A DNA stretch of 64,000 nt from contig CAZTTH010000006.1 of assembly GCA_964615975.1 (NCBI GenBank), positions 45,550 to 109,549 of the forward strand, written 5' to 3'. Made by a program: the position numbers and the translations under genes. Each line of letters begins with the position of its first letter. The first letter of the stretch is position 1. The notes below the pieces were generated by a model. That model had not been told where the DNA came from and ran no database searches. It saw only the letters and a program-made list of their open reading frames with translations. Of the stretch, positions 54,374 to 62,413 are shown piece after piece. The DNA comes from CAZTTH01 sp964615975 (GTDB taxonomy: Bacteria > Verrucomicrobiota > Lentisphaeria > JABSQK01 > JAJFLO01).

Positions 54374-55753
54374 TCACTCATCTGAATGTGGAGATGTCGG
54401 GGTGGGAAAATCCAGGGGATCGGCACCATCGGCAAACCCCCACCGGCGCGAAAATGGCCAGTAAACAAAATTAGCGCGACCCACAATATTGCGTCGCCGC
54501 ACCGCTCCCCAAAAGCGGCTGTCCTGGCTGTTCTGGCTGTTGTCACCCATGAGGAAATACTCGTCCTTTCCCAAGGAAAATGTACTCTCCGGAGTGCATA
54601 AATACAGGCATGAATTCAGTTGCGGATTGGTATAACCGTGATATCCCCCGCGGGCAGAATAGAGTCGCGAAAAAGCGCGATGGTAGGTATCGTCAACAAC
54701 GGTGAATTGTTCCTGACCAGGTTGTTTGACATATAATTGGTGGTCTTTGATTCGCAACTCATCTCCGGGGAGACCCACCAGTCTTTTGATAAAGAATTTA
54801 CCGCGCAGGGAATCGCCGTTTTTGTCGCGGATCCCATCGGTTACAAACACGGTTATATCACCACGTTGGGGTTCAAAGAAATTGTAGCGCAATCGATCGA
54901 CAAAAAGATGATCGCCAAGTTCCAGGTAGCCGCGAGCCAACACCTGACCTTTTTTATAGTAACATACACGACTGAAAAAACCGGTATCCTCTTCGCTTGC
55001 GTTATGGTTGTTCCAGTAATCGCCGATATAACGCAATACGGTATTGGTATCGCCCGGGAGTTTATATTCGCGGGCGCCGATTGAAACGGTGGTGGTGGGA
55101 AAGAACAGGAATGGATTTCTGGTCTTTATGGTTTCCAAATGAATATAACCGTCTTCTGCGATGGTGATATCGACATAGCGATGGGAATAATCAACATAGT
55201 TGATCAGCCGTTCGCACCAATTAAAATCAAGCGGAGAATCGAGCGGGGTAAAATTGATCCCGAAAAGAGTCGGCTGCATGCTGCCAGTCGGGATTTTAAA
55301 TGGTTGGATAAAAAGAGCGCGAGCGCCGCCCACGACCCCACAAACGATCACAAACATTTCAATGAATTCACGCATCGCTCCTTTGCGATGTGTCCTGAGC
55401 GACCGCTGTAACTCCTCAAAGGAAGTGGTCAATAATTGGTGCGATGTGTCCGGATCATGAGGCATGGGTTGATTCAACCCTTGTTCCAGACGATGTTTTA
55501 CCTCAAGCAATCGTTGGCGATCGCGGTCACTGAAGATATCACGATCCCAATTCAGCCAATGATCGATCTGGCCGATCAGCAATTTGAAGTTATGAGCTAT
55601 CTTTGCAGGCCGTTGCAGGATAAAATCAATCAACCGATTCACCGGAAGGCCCAGTCGTTGCCAGATGAATTCAAGCAATTCGATGATCAGGCGCCAGGCA
55701 AACCACACCAGGAGAAGATTAAAAATCCAGCGGGCGATGATGGCGAGGGTCAT
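54374..55753 (-). CDS. lepB: Signal peptidase I, enlarged
   Basis: LepB cuts signal peptides off exported proteins. The 459-residue protein has two N-terminal membrane segments (about 8-30 and 131-149), the catalytic Ser158 in IPTGSMQPTL, the general-base Lys323 in GKFFIKRLVGLPGD and the GDNSQNSQDSRFWG motif near the end. It is longer than most (E. coli 324) because of a cytoplasmic loop of about 100 residues and an insertion of about 110 between the Ser and Lys boxes. Chlamydial LepB is likewise enlarged. It starts 2 bases after lepA, the usual lepA-lepB operon. Confidence 0.96.
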   Translation of the reverse strand: MTLAIIARWIFNLLLVWFAWRLIIELLEFIWQRLGLPVNRLIDFILQRPAKIAHNFKLLIGQIDHWLNWDRDIFSDRDRQRLLEVKHRLEQGLNQPMPHDPDTSHQLLTTSFEELQRSLRTHRKGAMREFIEMFVIVCGVVGGARALFIQPFKIPTGSMQPTLFGINFTPLDSPLDFNWCERLINYVDYSHRYVDITIAEDGYIHLETIKTRNPFLFFPTTTVSIGAREYKLPGDTNTVLRYIGDYWNNHNASEEDTGFFSRVCYYKKGQVLARGYLELGDHLFVDRLRYNFFEPQRGDITVFVTDGIRDKNGDSLRGKFFIKRLVGLPGDELRIKDHQLYVKQPGQEQFTVVDDTYHRAFSRLYSARGGYHGYTNPQLNSCLYLCTPESTFSLGKDEYFLMGDNSQNSQDSRFWGAVRRRNIVGRANFVYWPFSRRWGFADGADPLDFPTPTSPHSDE

Positions 55754-55755
55754 GC

Positions 55756-57573
55756 TTAATTGCTCCCCGATTGCAAGACTTTGATAAACGCATCCTGGGG
55801 AATATTGACCCTACCGACCTGCTTCATTTTTTTCTTGCCTTCTTTTTGCTTCTCCAGCAGTTTGCGTTTTCGGGTAATATCACCGCCATAACATTTAGCG
55901 GTGACGTCCTTGCGCAACGCCCGCACATTTTCCCGGGCCACGACCTTGCCGCCAACCACTGCCTGGATGGCGATCTGGAACATATGCTGAGGAATTATTT
56001 CTTTTAATCGTTCAGACAATTGTCGTCCCCGGGGCGCGGCATGATCCTTATGGACAATCGAGGTAAAGGCATCGATGGGATCATCATTGACACGCAATTC
56101 CATTTTTACCAACGGAGCGGCCCGGTAACCGGCAGGCTCATAATCCATACTTCCATAACCGCGGGTGATGGATTTAAGTTTATCGTGAAAATCAATCACA
56201 ATTTCGTGCAGCGGTATATCTGCAATGAGTATCACATGATGCTGATCAACCGTTTGGGTTGCCGAACAATTTCCCCGTTTTTCCATGATCAGATTCATTA
56301 TCGGGCCAATATATTCACTGGGAGAGATTATTTTGGTATGTACCAGCGGCTCATCAATATGATCGATATTGGTCGGATCCGGAAGATAGAGGGGATTATC
56401 AATCTCGATCATTGTTCCATCCCGCAGATAGACCTGATAAATGACGCTGGGATAGGTGGTGATCAGGTCGATGTTAAATTCCCGGCGCAGCCGTTCCTGA
56501 ATGATTTCCATATGCAATAAACCCAGAAAACCACAGCGAAAGCCAAATCCCAAGGCTGCCGAGGTTTCATTTTGATAGACAAATGCGGCGTCATTCAGTC
56601 GGAGTTTCGACATGCTCAGCTTGAGCAATTCAAAGTCACTGGCATCAATGGGATAGATGCCGCTGAATACCATTGGTTTTACCACTTTGAATCCCGGCAA
56701 AGGCGCGGAACAGGGATTCTTGTTTCCGGTCATGGTATCACCGATTTTGGTGTCTTCCGGTGACTTGATATTCGCGATCACATATCCGACATAACCGGGG
56801 TTTAGAATCTCGGCAGGGATCATTTCGGGTGAGAATATCCCGACCTCCTTGACTTCGGAAACCACATCAGTATTGAAAAGTCTGATGACCTCACCGCGCG
56901 CTATTGTACCGGATACCAAACGGATATAATTGACCACCCCGCGAAACGAATCGTAAACGGAATCAAAGATCAACGCACGGATACAAGCATCCACCGGTTT
57001 TGCGGGCGGCGGAACGCGTTTGATGATGGCTTCCAAGATCTCCGGGATCCCGATTCCATCTTTGGCGCTTGCCAGGAGGGCTTCCTCAGCGGGGATCGCT
57101 AAAATTTCTTCCATTTGCTCATAACATAAAGCGACATCCGAAGCCGGCAGATCAATTTTGTTGATTACTGGAATGACCACCAGGTTTTGTCGGATGGCGA
57201 GATTGACATTGGCGACTGTCTGAGCCTGTACCCCCTGTGAGGCATCGATCAAAAGAATGGCGCCCTCACAAGAAGCTAGACTGCGGCTGACCTCATAGGT
57301 AAAATCCACATGGCCAGGGGTATCGATCAAATTGAGCCGATACTCATTGCCGTCTTTGGCGCGGTACATCATGGTGACAGGATGGCATTTTATGGTGATT
57401 CCTCGTTCACGCTCCAGATCCATGCCATCTAACACCTGGTTCTTGAATTTGCGGATGTCAATCGCATTGGTCAACTGCAGGAAGCGATCCGCCAGGGTTG
57501 ATTTGCCATGATCCACATGGGCGATAATGGAAAAGTTTCTGATTAAGTCAATTGGAGTATCTTGATAAGCCAT
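55756..57573 (-). CDS. lepA: Elongation factor 4 (LepA)
   Basis: LepA is a ribosome-binding GTPase that back-translocates tRNAs and helps initiation or 30S assembly. The 605-residue protein has the GTPase motifs AHVDHGKST, ERGITI, DTPGHVDF and NKIDLP, EF-G-like domains and the LepA-specific C-terminal region (VKMELRVNDDPIDAFTSI and the final KQKEGKKKMKQVGRVNIPQDAF segment). Length is normal. lepB follows after 2 bases. Confidence 0.98.
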   Translation of the reverse strand: MAYQDTPIDLIRNFSIIAHVDHGKSTLADRFLQLTNAIDIRKFKNQVLDGMDLERERGITIKCHPVTMMYRAKDGNEYRLNLIDTPGHVDFTYEVSRSLASCEGAILLIDASQGVQAQTVANVNLAIRQNLVVIPVINKIDLPASDVALCYEQMEEILAIPAEEALLASAKDGIGIPEILEAIIKRVPPPAKPVDACIRALIFDSVYDSFRGVVNYIRLVSGTIARGEVIRLFNTDVVSEVKEVGIFSPEMIPAEILNPGYVGYVIANIKSPEDTKIGDTMTGNKNPCSAPLPGFKVVKPMVFSGIYPIDASDFELLKLSMSKLRLNDAAFVYQNETSAALGFGFRCGFLGLLHMEIIQERLRREFNIDLITTYPSVIYQVYLRDGTMIEIDNPLYLPDPTNIDHIDEPLVHTKIISPSEYIGPIMNLIMEKRGNCSATQTVDQHHVILIADIPLHEIVIDFHDKLKSITRGYGSMDYEPAGYRAAPLVKMELRVNDDPIDAFTSIVHKDHAAPRGRQLSERLKEIIPQHMFQIAIQAVVGGKVVARENVRALRKDVTAKCYGGDITRKRKLLEKQKEGKKKMKQVGRVNIPQDAFIKVLQSGSN

Positions 57574-57833
57574 GATTCAAACACGCATGATATATTAGTC
57601 TGTAAACCGGTTGTTGAGGTATATTAGTGTGCGACTGACATGAATGGGGGATCATTGCGCAACTGGATTGTAAACAAAACGAAAGTTAATTCCCAAAATG
57701 AGTCCGCTAATCTACATCAACTTTATCGCGGCGCAACGGAAATTTGATGGCACCGGAAATTACCGCTTGAAGCCGATAAAGAATTGTCTTAAGGTTAAGA
57801 GAAAATTTCACGTATTTTAGAGGATCACCTACC

Positions 57834-58055
57834 ATGAGTCAAAATGATACCCAATCGGATAAAACATCCGAATCTGATAAAGTTGAATTCCAGAACATTG
57901 AATTGGAACAAAATCTAATTGTGGAGTTTTGGGGGTTTTTAAAGGAAAACAAGAAATTCTGGTTGATCCCGATCATTGTGGTTATGCTTCTGTTGGGATT
58001 GCTCATTGTGTTTGGTGGCAGCAGCGCGGCGCCGTTTATCTATACCTTGTTCTAA
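57834..58055 (+). CDS. DUF5989 single-pass membrane protein
   Basis: The 73-residue protein has an acidic N-terminus, the segment LKENKKFWLIPIIVVMLLLGLLIVFGG and ends APFIYTLF. This KFWLIPII...APFIYTLF pattern marks DUF5989, a small membrane protein often found beside carbamoyltransferase or SxtJ-type genes in other bacteria. Its function is unknown. AGAGGA lies about nine bases before the ATG. The TPR-CHAT gene starts 45 bases downstream and is probably cotranscribed. Confidence 0.85.
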   Translation: MSQNDTQSDKTSESDKVEFQNIELEQNLIVEFWGFLKENKKFWLIPIIVVMLLLGLLIVFGGSSAAPFIYTLF

Positions 58056-58100
58056 CCACGACCTGCAAGTGAAAGACTCCAACCACCCCCGTTGGCAGTG

Positions 58101-60446
58101 ATGGAAACAGCGGATAAAATTCATCAGTTTGAGGTAAACAGGCAGCAATTAAAATCGTTGGTGAGTTATTTACTGCATTGCCAGCGTTCCTTACAGTTAA
58201 TACCAATCACCATTGTTTTCAGTGTGATCGTTATGGTGATTCCGGGTATGATTGGCGCGCCCCATGATACCGATCATGTTGCTGTCCCCCAGCTCGCAAA
58301 CGCAACCGATACCGAGGAACGTGAACTAATAACTCAAATTGAAAGCGCGCAAAAATTTCTTCAATCGAATCGCGCAACCGATGCAGTAATCACACTTGAG
58401 TCTCTTCTGCATCTTACCGATACAATCAAAAATAAAGCTCTTGTCGCAGCGCTGTATGCGAGTTTGGGGGTGGGCTATTACAAACTCGGCAATCTCACCC
58501 ATGCCGAACGGGTTCTCAAGGAAAGTATAGGTTTGATTGAATTCGATCCGGTTTCTCCGCAAATCATTCGCGCCTACCAAAATCTGGCCATGGTTTATTG
58601 GGCTGGCAAGAATTATCAACGTGCGCAGATGATGTGGGAATCGGGGGTGGCAATGTCGCGTTCATTGGATCAGCCATTATTGCAATCAGTGATCACCATC
58701 AATCTCGCTCGCAGTTACATGGAGCAAAAAAAATTTTCGGCCGCGTATGAATTAATCTCAACATTGCCGCTGATATTGCCGCAGCTTCCCAAATCTCCAG
58801 AAGGAATTGTGTTGCTGTTGAATCTGGGATCACTTCTGCAAATTCTGAATGAACATGGCTATTCCTGGGATGATACCGCCGCTCCGACCGTGCTGACATT
58901 ATATCAAAGGGCTTACCTCTGGGCAACAGACTATGGCACGGATTACCATCGTTCACTCGCCGCCGGCGAATTGGGAAATCATTATTACCATGACCACGAA
59001 TATGACAAAGCTCTGGAAAGGTTGCGCGAAGCAGCGTTTTTTGCTCAACTGGCTGATGCCCCCCGACTGACGGCGCAGTGGTTATGGCTGCTGGGTAAAA
59101 TTCATTATTCAGGAAGTCGCCATTCTCTGGCGGAACTGTCATGGCGGGGAGCCATAACCGCAGTGCAGCAATGTCGTTCGGAGTTACCCAACCGTATGGG
59201 GGAGGATGATGTGATCATGACCCAACCATCCTTTCGCCAGCAATGGGGCGATTTATATTATTCCTTGACTGATTTACTCCTCCAGAAAGCTGAGTCAACC
59301 AGTGATGATGTCAAGTGTCAATTCCTATTCCGAGAGGGACGGCAGATTATTGAAAACCTCAAGACCGCCGAGTTGGCTGAATACGTCAATGATGACTGTG
59401 TTTTACACACTCTAAACCAGCAGCGTACCATTGATGATACAAGCGCTACCGCCATCGTGCTTTATGTCATTTCCCTGCCGGAGCGTTGCGATCTATTGGT
59501 GAGCAGGGCCGGTCAGATCTGTCGTTACAGCATTCCGGTCGGCGCCGATGAAATACAGCGCACGACATTGACCCTGCGCCAGCAGCTGGAGACCCGCACC
59601 ACGCATCGCTACCTGAATTCTTCGCGAAAGTTATATTCCTGGTTGATAGAGCCTTGGGAAAAAAGTTTGGCGGCGGATGATATCAACATCGATACCTTGA
59701 TTTTTATTCCGGATGGAGCGCTGGCCGCGATCCCCCTGGCGGCGCTTCATAACGGCGAACAATTTCTCCTGGAACGCTATGCTGTAACCCTGCTTCCGGG
59801 ATTGACCCTTTCGGTTCCTGACCCCCGAGCCGCCATCAGTGAAAACGTCTTGCTCTGTGGTTTAACCACCGCGGTGCAAGGATATGATGCGTTGACATAT
59901 TCAACGCGTGAGCTTACCGATTTACAGCAGATCTTTCCCCATAGTCTGATGTTGGTTGATCGGGATTATAGTCGCGACCATCTCAGTGCCGCATTTTCCG
60001 CGCGGACTTTTTCCATCGTTCATATTGCTACACACGGAGAATTTGGTGGTGATACCCATCCCGCATTTTTTCTGACCTATGATGACAAAATTTTGCTTAA
60101 CGATGTGGAAAGTATGATCCGGCCTTTACGACGGCAGGGAAATCCGATCCAATTATTGACCTTGAGCGCGTGCCAAACTGCAGCAGGTGATGAGCGATCC
60201 ATGCTGGGGTTGGCGGGGATGGCGTATAAATCTGGCGCCCGCTCGGTGTTAGCCACTCTCTGGTATGTGAATGATGAAGTTTCAAGTATTCTGATGCCGG
60301 CGTTCTATCGGCAATTAAGCGCGCGCGACCGATCGGTCACCAAAGCTGAAATTCTCCGCGATTGTCAGCTTGCCCTGCTTCACGATAATCGCTATCGTCA
60401 TCCCTGTTATTGGGCGCCCTACATATTGATCGGTGATTGGCTGTGA
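58101..60446 (+). CDS. TPR-CHAT protein (caspase-like protease fold)
   Basis: The protein (781 residues from ATG 58101; a TTG at 58092 is possible) has a hydrophobic segment at about 28-50, an N-terminal helical region with about eight TPR units (about 65-380), and a C-terminal CHAT domain with the His-Cys dyad His645 in IATHGEF and Cys691 in LSACQTAAGD. CHAT proteases include the separase-like and gasdermin- or Csx29-cutting enzymes; others have unknown targets. The hydrophobic segment suggests membrane anchoring. The gene follows a DUF5989 gene and lies before a GH18-like gene. No gasdermin or CRISPR gene is in the window. Confidence 0.9.
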   Translation: METADKIHQFEVNRQQLKSLVSYLLHCQRSLQLIPITIVFSVIVMVIPGMIGAPHDTDHVAVPQLANATDTEERELITQIESAQKFLQSNRATDAVITLESLLHLTDTIKNKALVAALYASLGVGYYKLGNLTHAERVLKESIGLIEFDPVSPQIIRAYQNLAMVYWAGKNYQRAQMMWESGVAMSRSLDQPLLQSVITINLARSYMEQKKFSAAYELISTLPLILPQLPKSPEGIVLLLNLGSLLQILNEHGYSWDDTAAPTVLTLYQRAYLWATDYGTDYHRSLAAGELGNHYYHDHEYDKALERLREAAFFAQLADAPRLTAQWLWLLGKIHYSGSRHSLAELSWRGAITAVQQCRSELPNRMGEDDVIMTQPSFRQQWGDLYYSLTDLLLQKAESTSDDVKCQFLFREGRQIIENLKTAELAEYVNDDCVLHTLNQQRTIDDTSATAIVLYVISLPERCDLLVSRAGQICRYSIPVGADEIQRTTLTLRQQLETRTTHRYLNSSRKLYSWLIEPWEKSLAADDINIDTLIFIPDGALAAIPLAALHNGEQFLLERYAVTLLPGLTLSVPDPRAAISENVLLCGLTTAVQGYDALTYSTRELTDLQQIFPHSLMLVDRDYSRDHLSAAFSARTFSIVHIATHGEFGGDTHPAFFLTYDDKILLNDVESMIRPLRRQGNPIQLLTLSACQTAAGDERSMLGLAGMAYKSGARSVLATLWYVNDEVSSILMPAFYRQLSARDRSVTKAEILRDCQLALLHDNRYRHPCYWAPYILIGDWL

Positions 60447-60542
60447 GATGACGATTATTGTCCGGCCGGGATAAGAGGAGTCTAAGACATTTTTAAAGGC
60501 AGAGAGTATTAACTGCCTGCGTGTACAAGGGAATAACATTAC

Positions 60543-61640
60543 ATGACATTTGTTGCTGGACATGGGATTTGGATCTACGGTCGGGATGATGATTTGCTGG
60601 GCGCCATGACTGCGTTCAATCTCACATCCCCAGTCCCGCTTCATTATCTATTCGTTCATGGAGGTTCACTGTCTTGGGACTTGATAGTGAAGCGAAATGT
60701 TGGTTCATATTATGCTGCGTCGTTGGGTCAGGCTCAGATACATCTGGCGGTGGACGGACAGGCAGGATTGATTGCCGAATTATCACCACGGCAATGGCAA
60801 AAAATCACTGACAAGCTGATCAAGGCAGGTGAAAACGATGGGGGTCTCTCCGGTATACATTTCGACATTGAACCATTCAATGATCAAGTGGCGAATTTCA
60901 TTCATGGGGTAAAAACCAAAGTCAAGCATCCCGTCTCGGTTGCCACTTATGGCTGGCATCCCGCCCTGGTTGAGTGTTGTGATTTTTCCGTGCTGATGGC
61001 GTATGATTTGGGTGATTCACCATTACTGTATGCTCAACGAGCACAGCGTGCGATCACGGAGTTCTCTCATCAGGCTGAACGCACGCGCCATCCCTATCTT
61101 ATTGGTCTGCCCTTTGTTGCTACTCACAAGGAATTTGTGTATCGTCGCTATCGTGATCGTGATTATGATGAATACAGCGGATATTCCATGGAACAATTTT
61201 TCGCTGGTGGTCTTGAGGCTTACCAACAATCACCATGGCGGCATTCATGCTTATGTCTGGGAATATGTATCTGGGGCGGATTGTCTCGACCCATTGGCTA
61301 TATGACAGAACCCTATGAATATTATCCTGATAAAATATCACCTCTCGCCTGGGAGATGTTGCAATCTGTCAGTCCCCATTCTCCGGGAACGCCGAGCTCC
61401 AGCTCGGCATCTCATCTTCCCGCTCCGGGAATGCCGACGCTCGCGTCGGCATTTAGTCACTCACCAGCGAAAGGATGGTCCCCGAGCCCGGCATCCTCGG
61501 AAACCGCAACTCCAGATGCGGCAGAAAGCGATGCCGACGTGGTCGTCGGCGCTCCCCGGTCGGCATCCGATCGCCCCCCAATGGAATTATCAAAATCAAC
61601 TGCCGGATTGGACTCCGGAAATCAGGAATATAAAAAATGA
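60543..61640 (+). CDS. GH18-like glycosidase-fold protein with repeat-derived C-terminal tail
   Basis: The first 275 residues or so look like a TIM-barrel protein of the chitinase-like GH18 group: the GIHFDIEPF motif (Asp108, Glu110) fits the catalytic DxE segment, and LMAYD at about 155 fits the next conserved strand. There is no signal peptide. From about 61371 to the stop the protein becomes a low-complexity Ser/Pro/Ala tail of about 85 residues that coincides with hairpin repeats in the DNA. The original stop was probably lost when repeats entered. The TGA overlaps the suhB start by 4 bases. Function as a real hydrolase is unproven. Confidence 0.7.
   Translation: MTFVAGHGIWIYGRDDDLLGAMTAFNLTSPVPLHYLFVHGGSLSWDLIVKRNVGSYYAASLGQAQIHLAVDGQAGLIAELSPRQWQKITDKLIKAGENDGGLSGIHFDIEPFNDQVANFIHGVKTKVKHPVSVATYGWHPALVECCDFSVLMAYDLGDSPLLYAQRAQRAITEFSHQAERTRHPYLIGLPFVATHKEFVYRRYRDRDYDEYSGYSMEQFFAGGLEAYQQSPWRHSCLCLGICIWGGLSRPIGYMTEPYEYYPDKISPLAWEMLQSVSPHSPGTPSSSSASHLPAPGMPTLASAFSHSPAKGWSPSPASSETATPDAAESDADVVVGAPRSASDRPPMELSKSTAGLDSGNQEYKK
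61391..61550. repeat. Cluster of GCCGA...TCGGC hairpin repeats within a coding gene
   Basis: Three 18-base palindromes lie in 160 bases: GCCGAGCT-CC-AGCTCGGC (61391-61408), GCCGACGC-TC-GCGTCGGC (61433-61450), and GCCGACG-TGGT-CGTCGGC (61533-61550). Each has a 7-8 bp perfect stem with GCCGA/TCGGC arms and different inner bases, which shows compensatory change. Partial copies lie around 61480-61500 and 61555-61565. They resemble REP-like mobile palindromes. All are read in frame as part of the tail of the GH18-like gene. Confidence 0.8.
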
Positions 61641-62413
61641 ATTCACCCACTAAAGAATTGACTTTCGCCATTGATATTGCCTTGCAGGCCGGGGCGCTCT
61701 TGAACCGATATTTTAATGAAACCTTGATTATCAAACAAAAATCGAGTGAACGCGATCTGGTTACCCAGGCGGATATTGCGTCTGAAAAACTGATCGTAAC
61801 TGCCATCCGGGAGGCATTCCCATCCCATGCGATTCTGGCGGAAGAACAAGGACAAATCGGGGCATCGGAATATATCTGGTTGGTGGATCCCTTGGATGGC
61901 ACCACCAATTTTACCCATCGTTATCCCGTGTTTTCCGTCGTCCTGGCACTCTATCATCAGGGGAAAATTCTCCTGGCGGTGACCTATGATCCTATCCGCA
62001 ATGAATTATTTACCGCTGAAAAAGGCAGGGGCTCCTGGTTGAATGACGCCCCCATCTCAGTCGCCAACAACGTCACCCTGCAAGCGGCGATTGTAGCCAC
62101 GGGCTTTCCCTATGATCGAGCCACCAATCCGAAAAATAACATGGCGGAATTTTGCCGCGTCATGCCTCGGGTGCAGGGGATTCGTCGGGGCGGCTCCGCA
62201 GCACTCGATATGGCATATGTCGCGTGTGGTCGACTGGATGGTTATTGGGAATTCCATCTCAATGCCTGGGATTTTGCTGGCGGCGTGCTTCTGGTAGAGG
62301 AAGCCGGCGGGGTGGTGACCAATTGTGATGGCACCCCCTGGCACCTGGAGTCGCGTTCGGTAATTGCCGGTAATGCCTTGATTCATAACGCACTGGCAGC
62401 CATGATCAAATGA
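61637..62413 (+). CDS. suhB: Inositol monophosphatase family protein (SuhB-like)
   Basis: The 258-residue protein has the metal-site motifs of the family: EEQG (Glu69, Glu70), WLVDPLDGTTNFTH (Asp84, Asp87) and WDFAGGVLLVEEAGG. It removes phosphate from inositol-1-phosphate or related sugars, and SuhB also works in rRNA transcription in E. coli. Which role applies here is not known. Start overlaps the upstream stop by 4 bases, and its TGA overlaps the next ATG by 4 bases. Confidence 0.93.
   Translation: MNSPTKELTFAIDIALQAGALLNRYFNETLIIKQKSSERDLVTQADIASEKLIVTAIREAFPSHAILAEEQGQIGASEYIWLVDPLDGTTNFTHRYPVFSVVLALYHQGKILLAVTYDPIRNELFTAEKGRGSWLNDAPISVANNVTLQAAIVATGFPYDRATNPKNNMAEFCRVMPRVQGIRRGGSAALDMAYVACGRLDGYWEFHLNAWDFAGGVLLVEEAGGVVTNCDGTPWHLESRSVIAGNALIHNALAAMIK

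Noticed and set aside
57574..57833. 260-base gap between lepA and the DUF5989 gene as a possible RNA gene
   Set aside because: No strong stem-loop pattern or known RNA motif was recognised; it is most simply a divergent promoter region.
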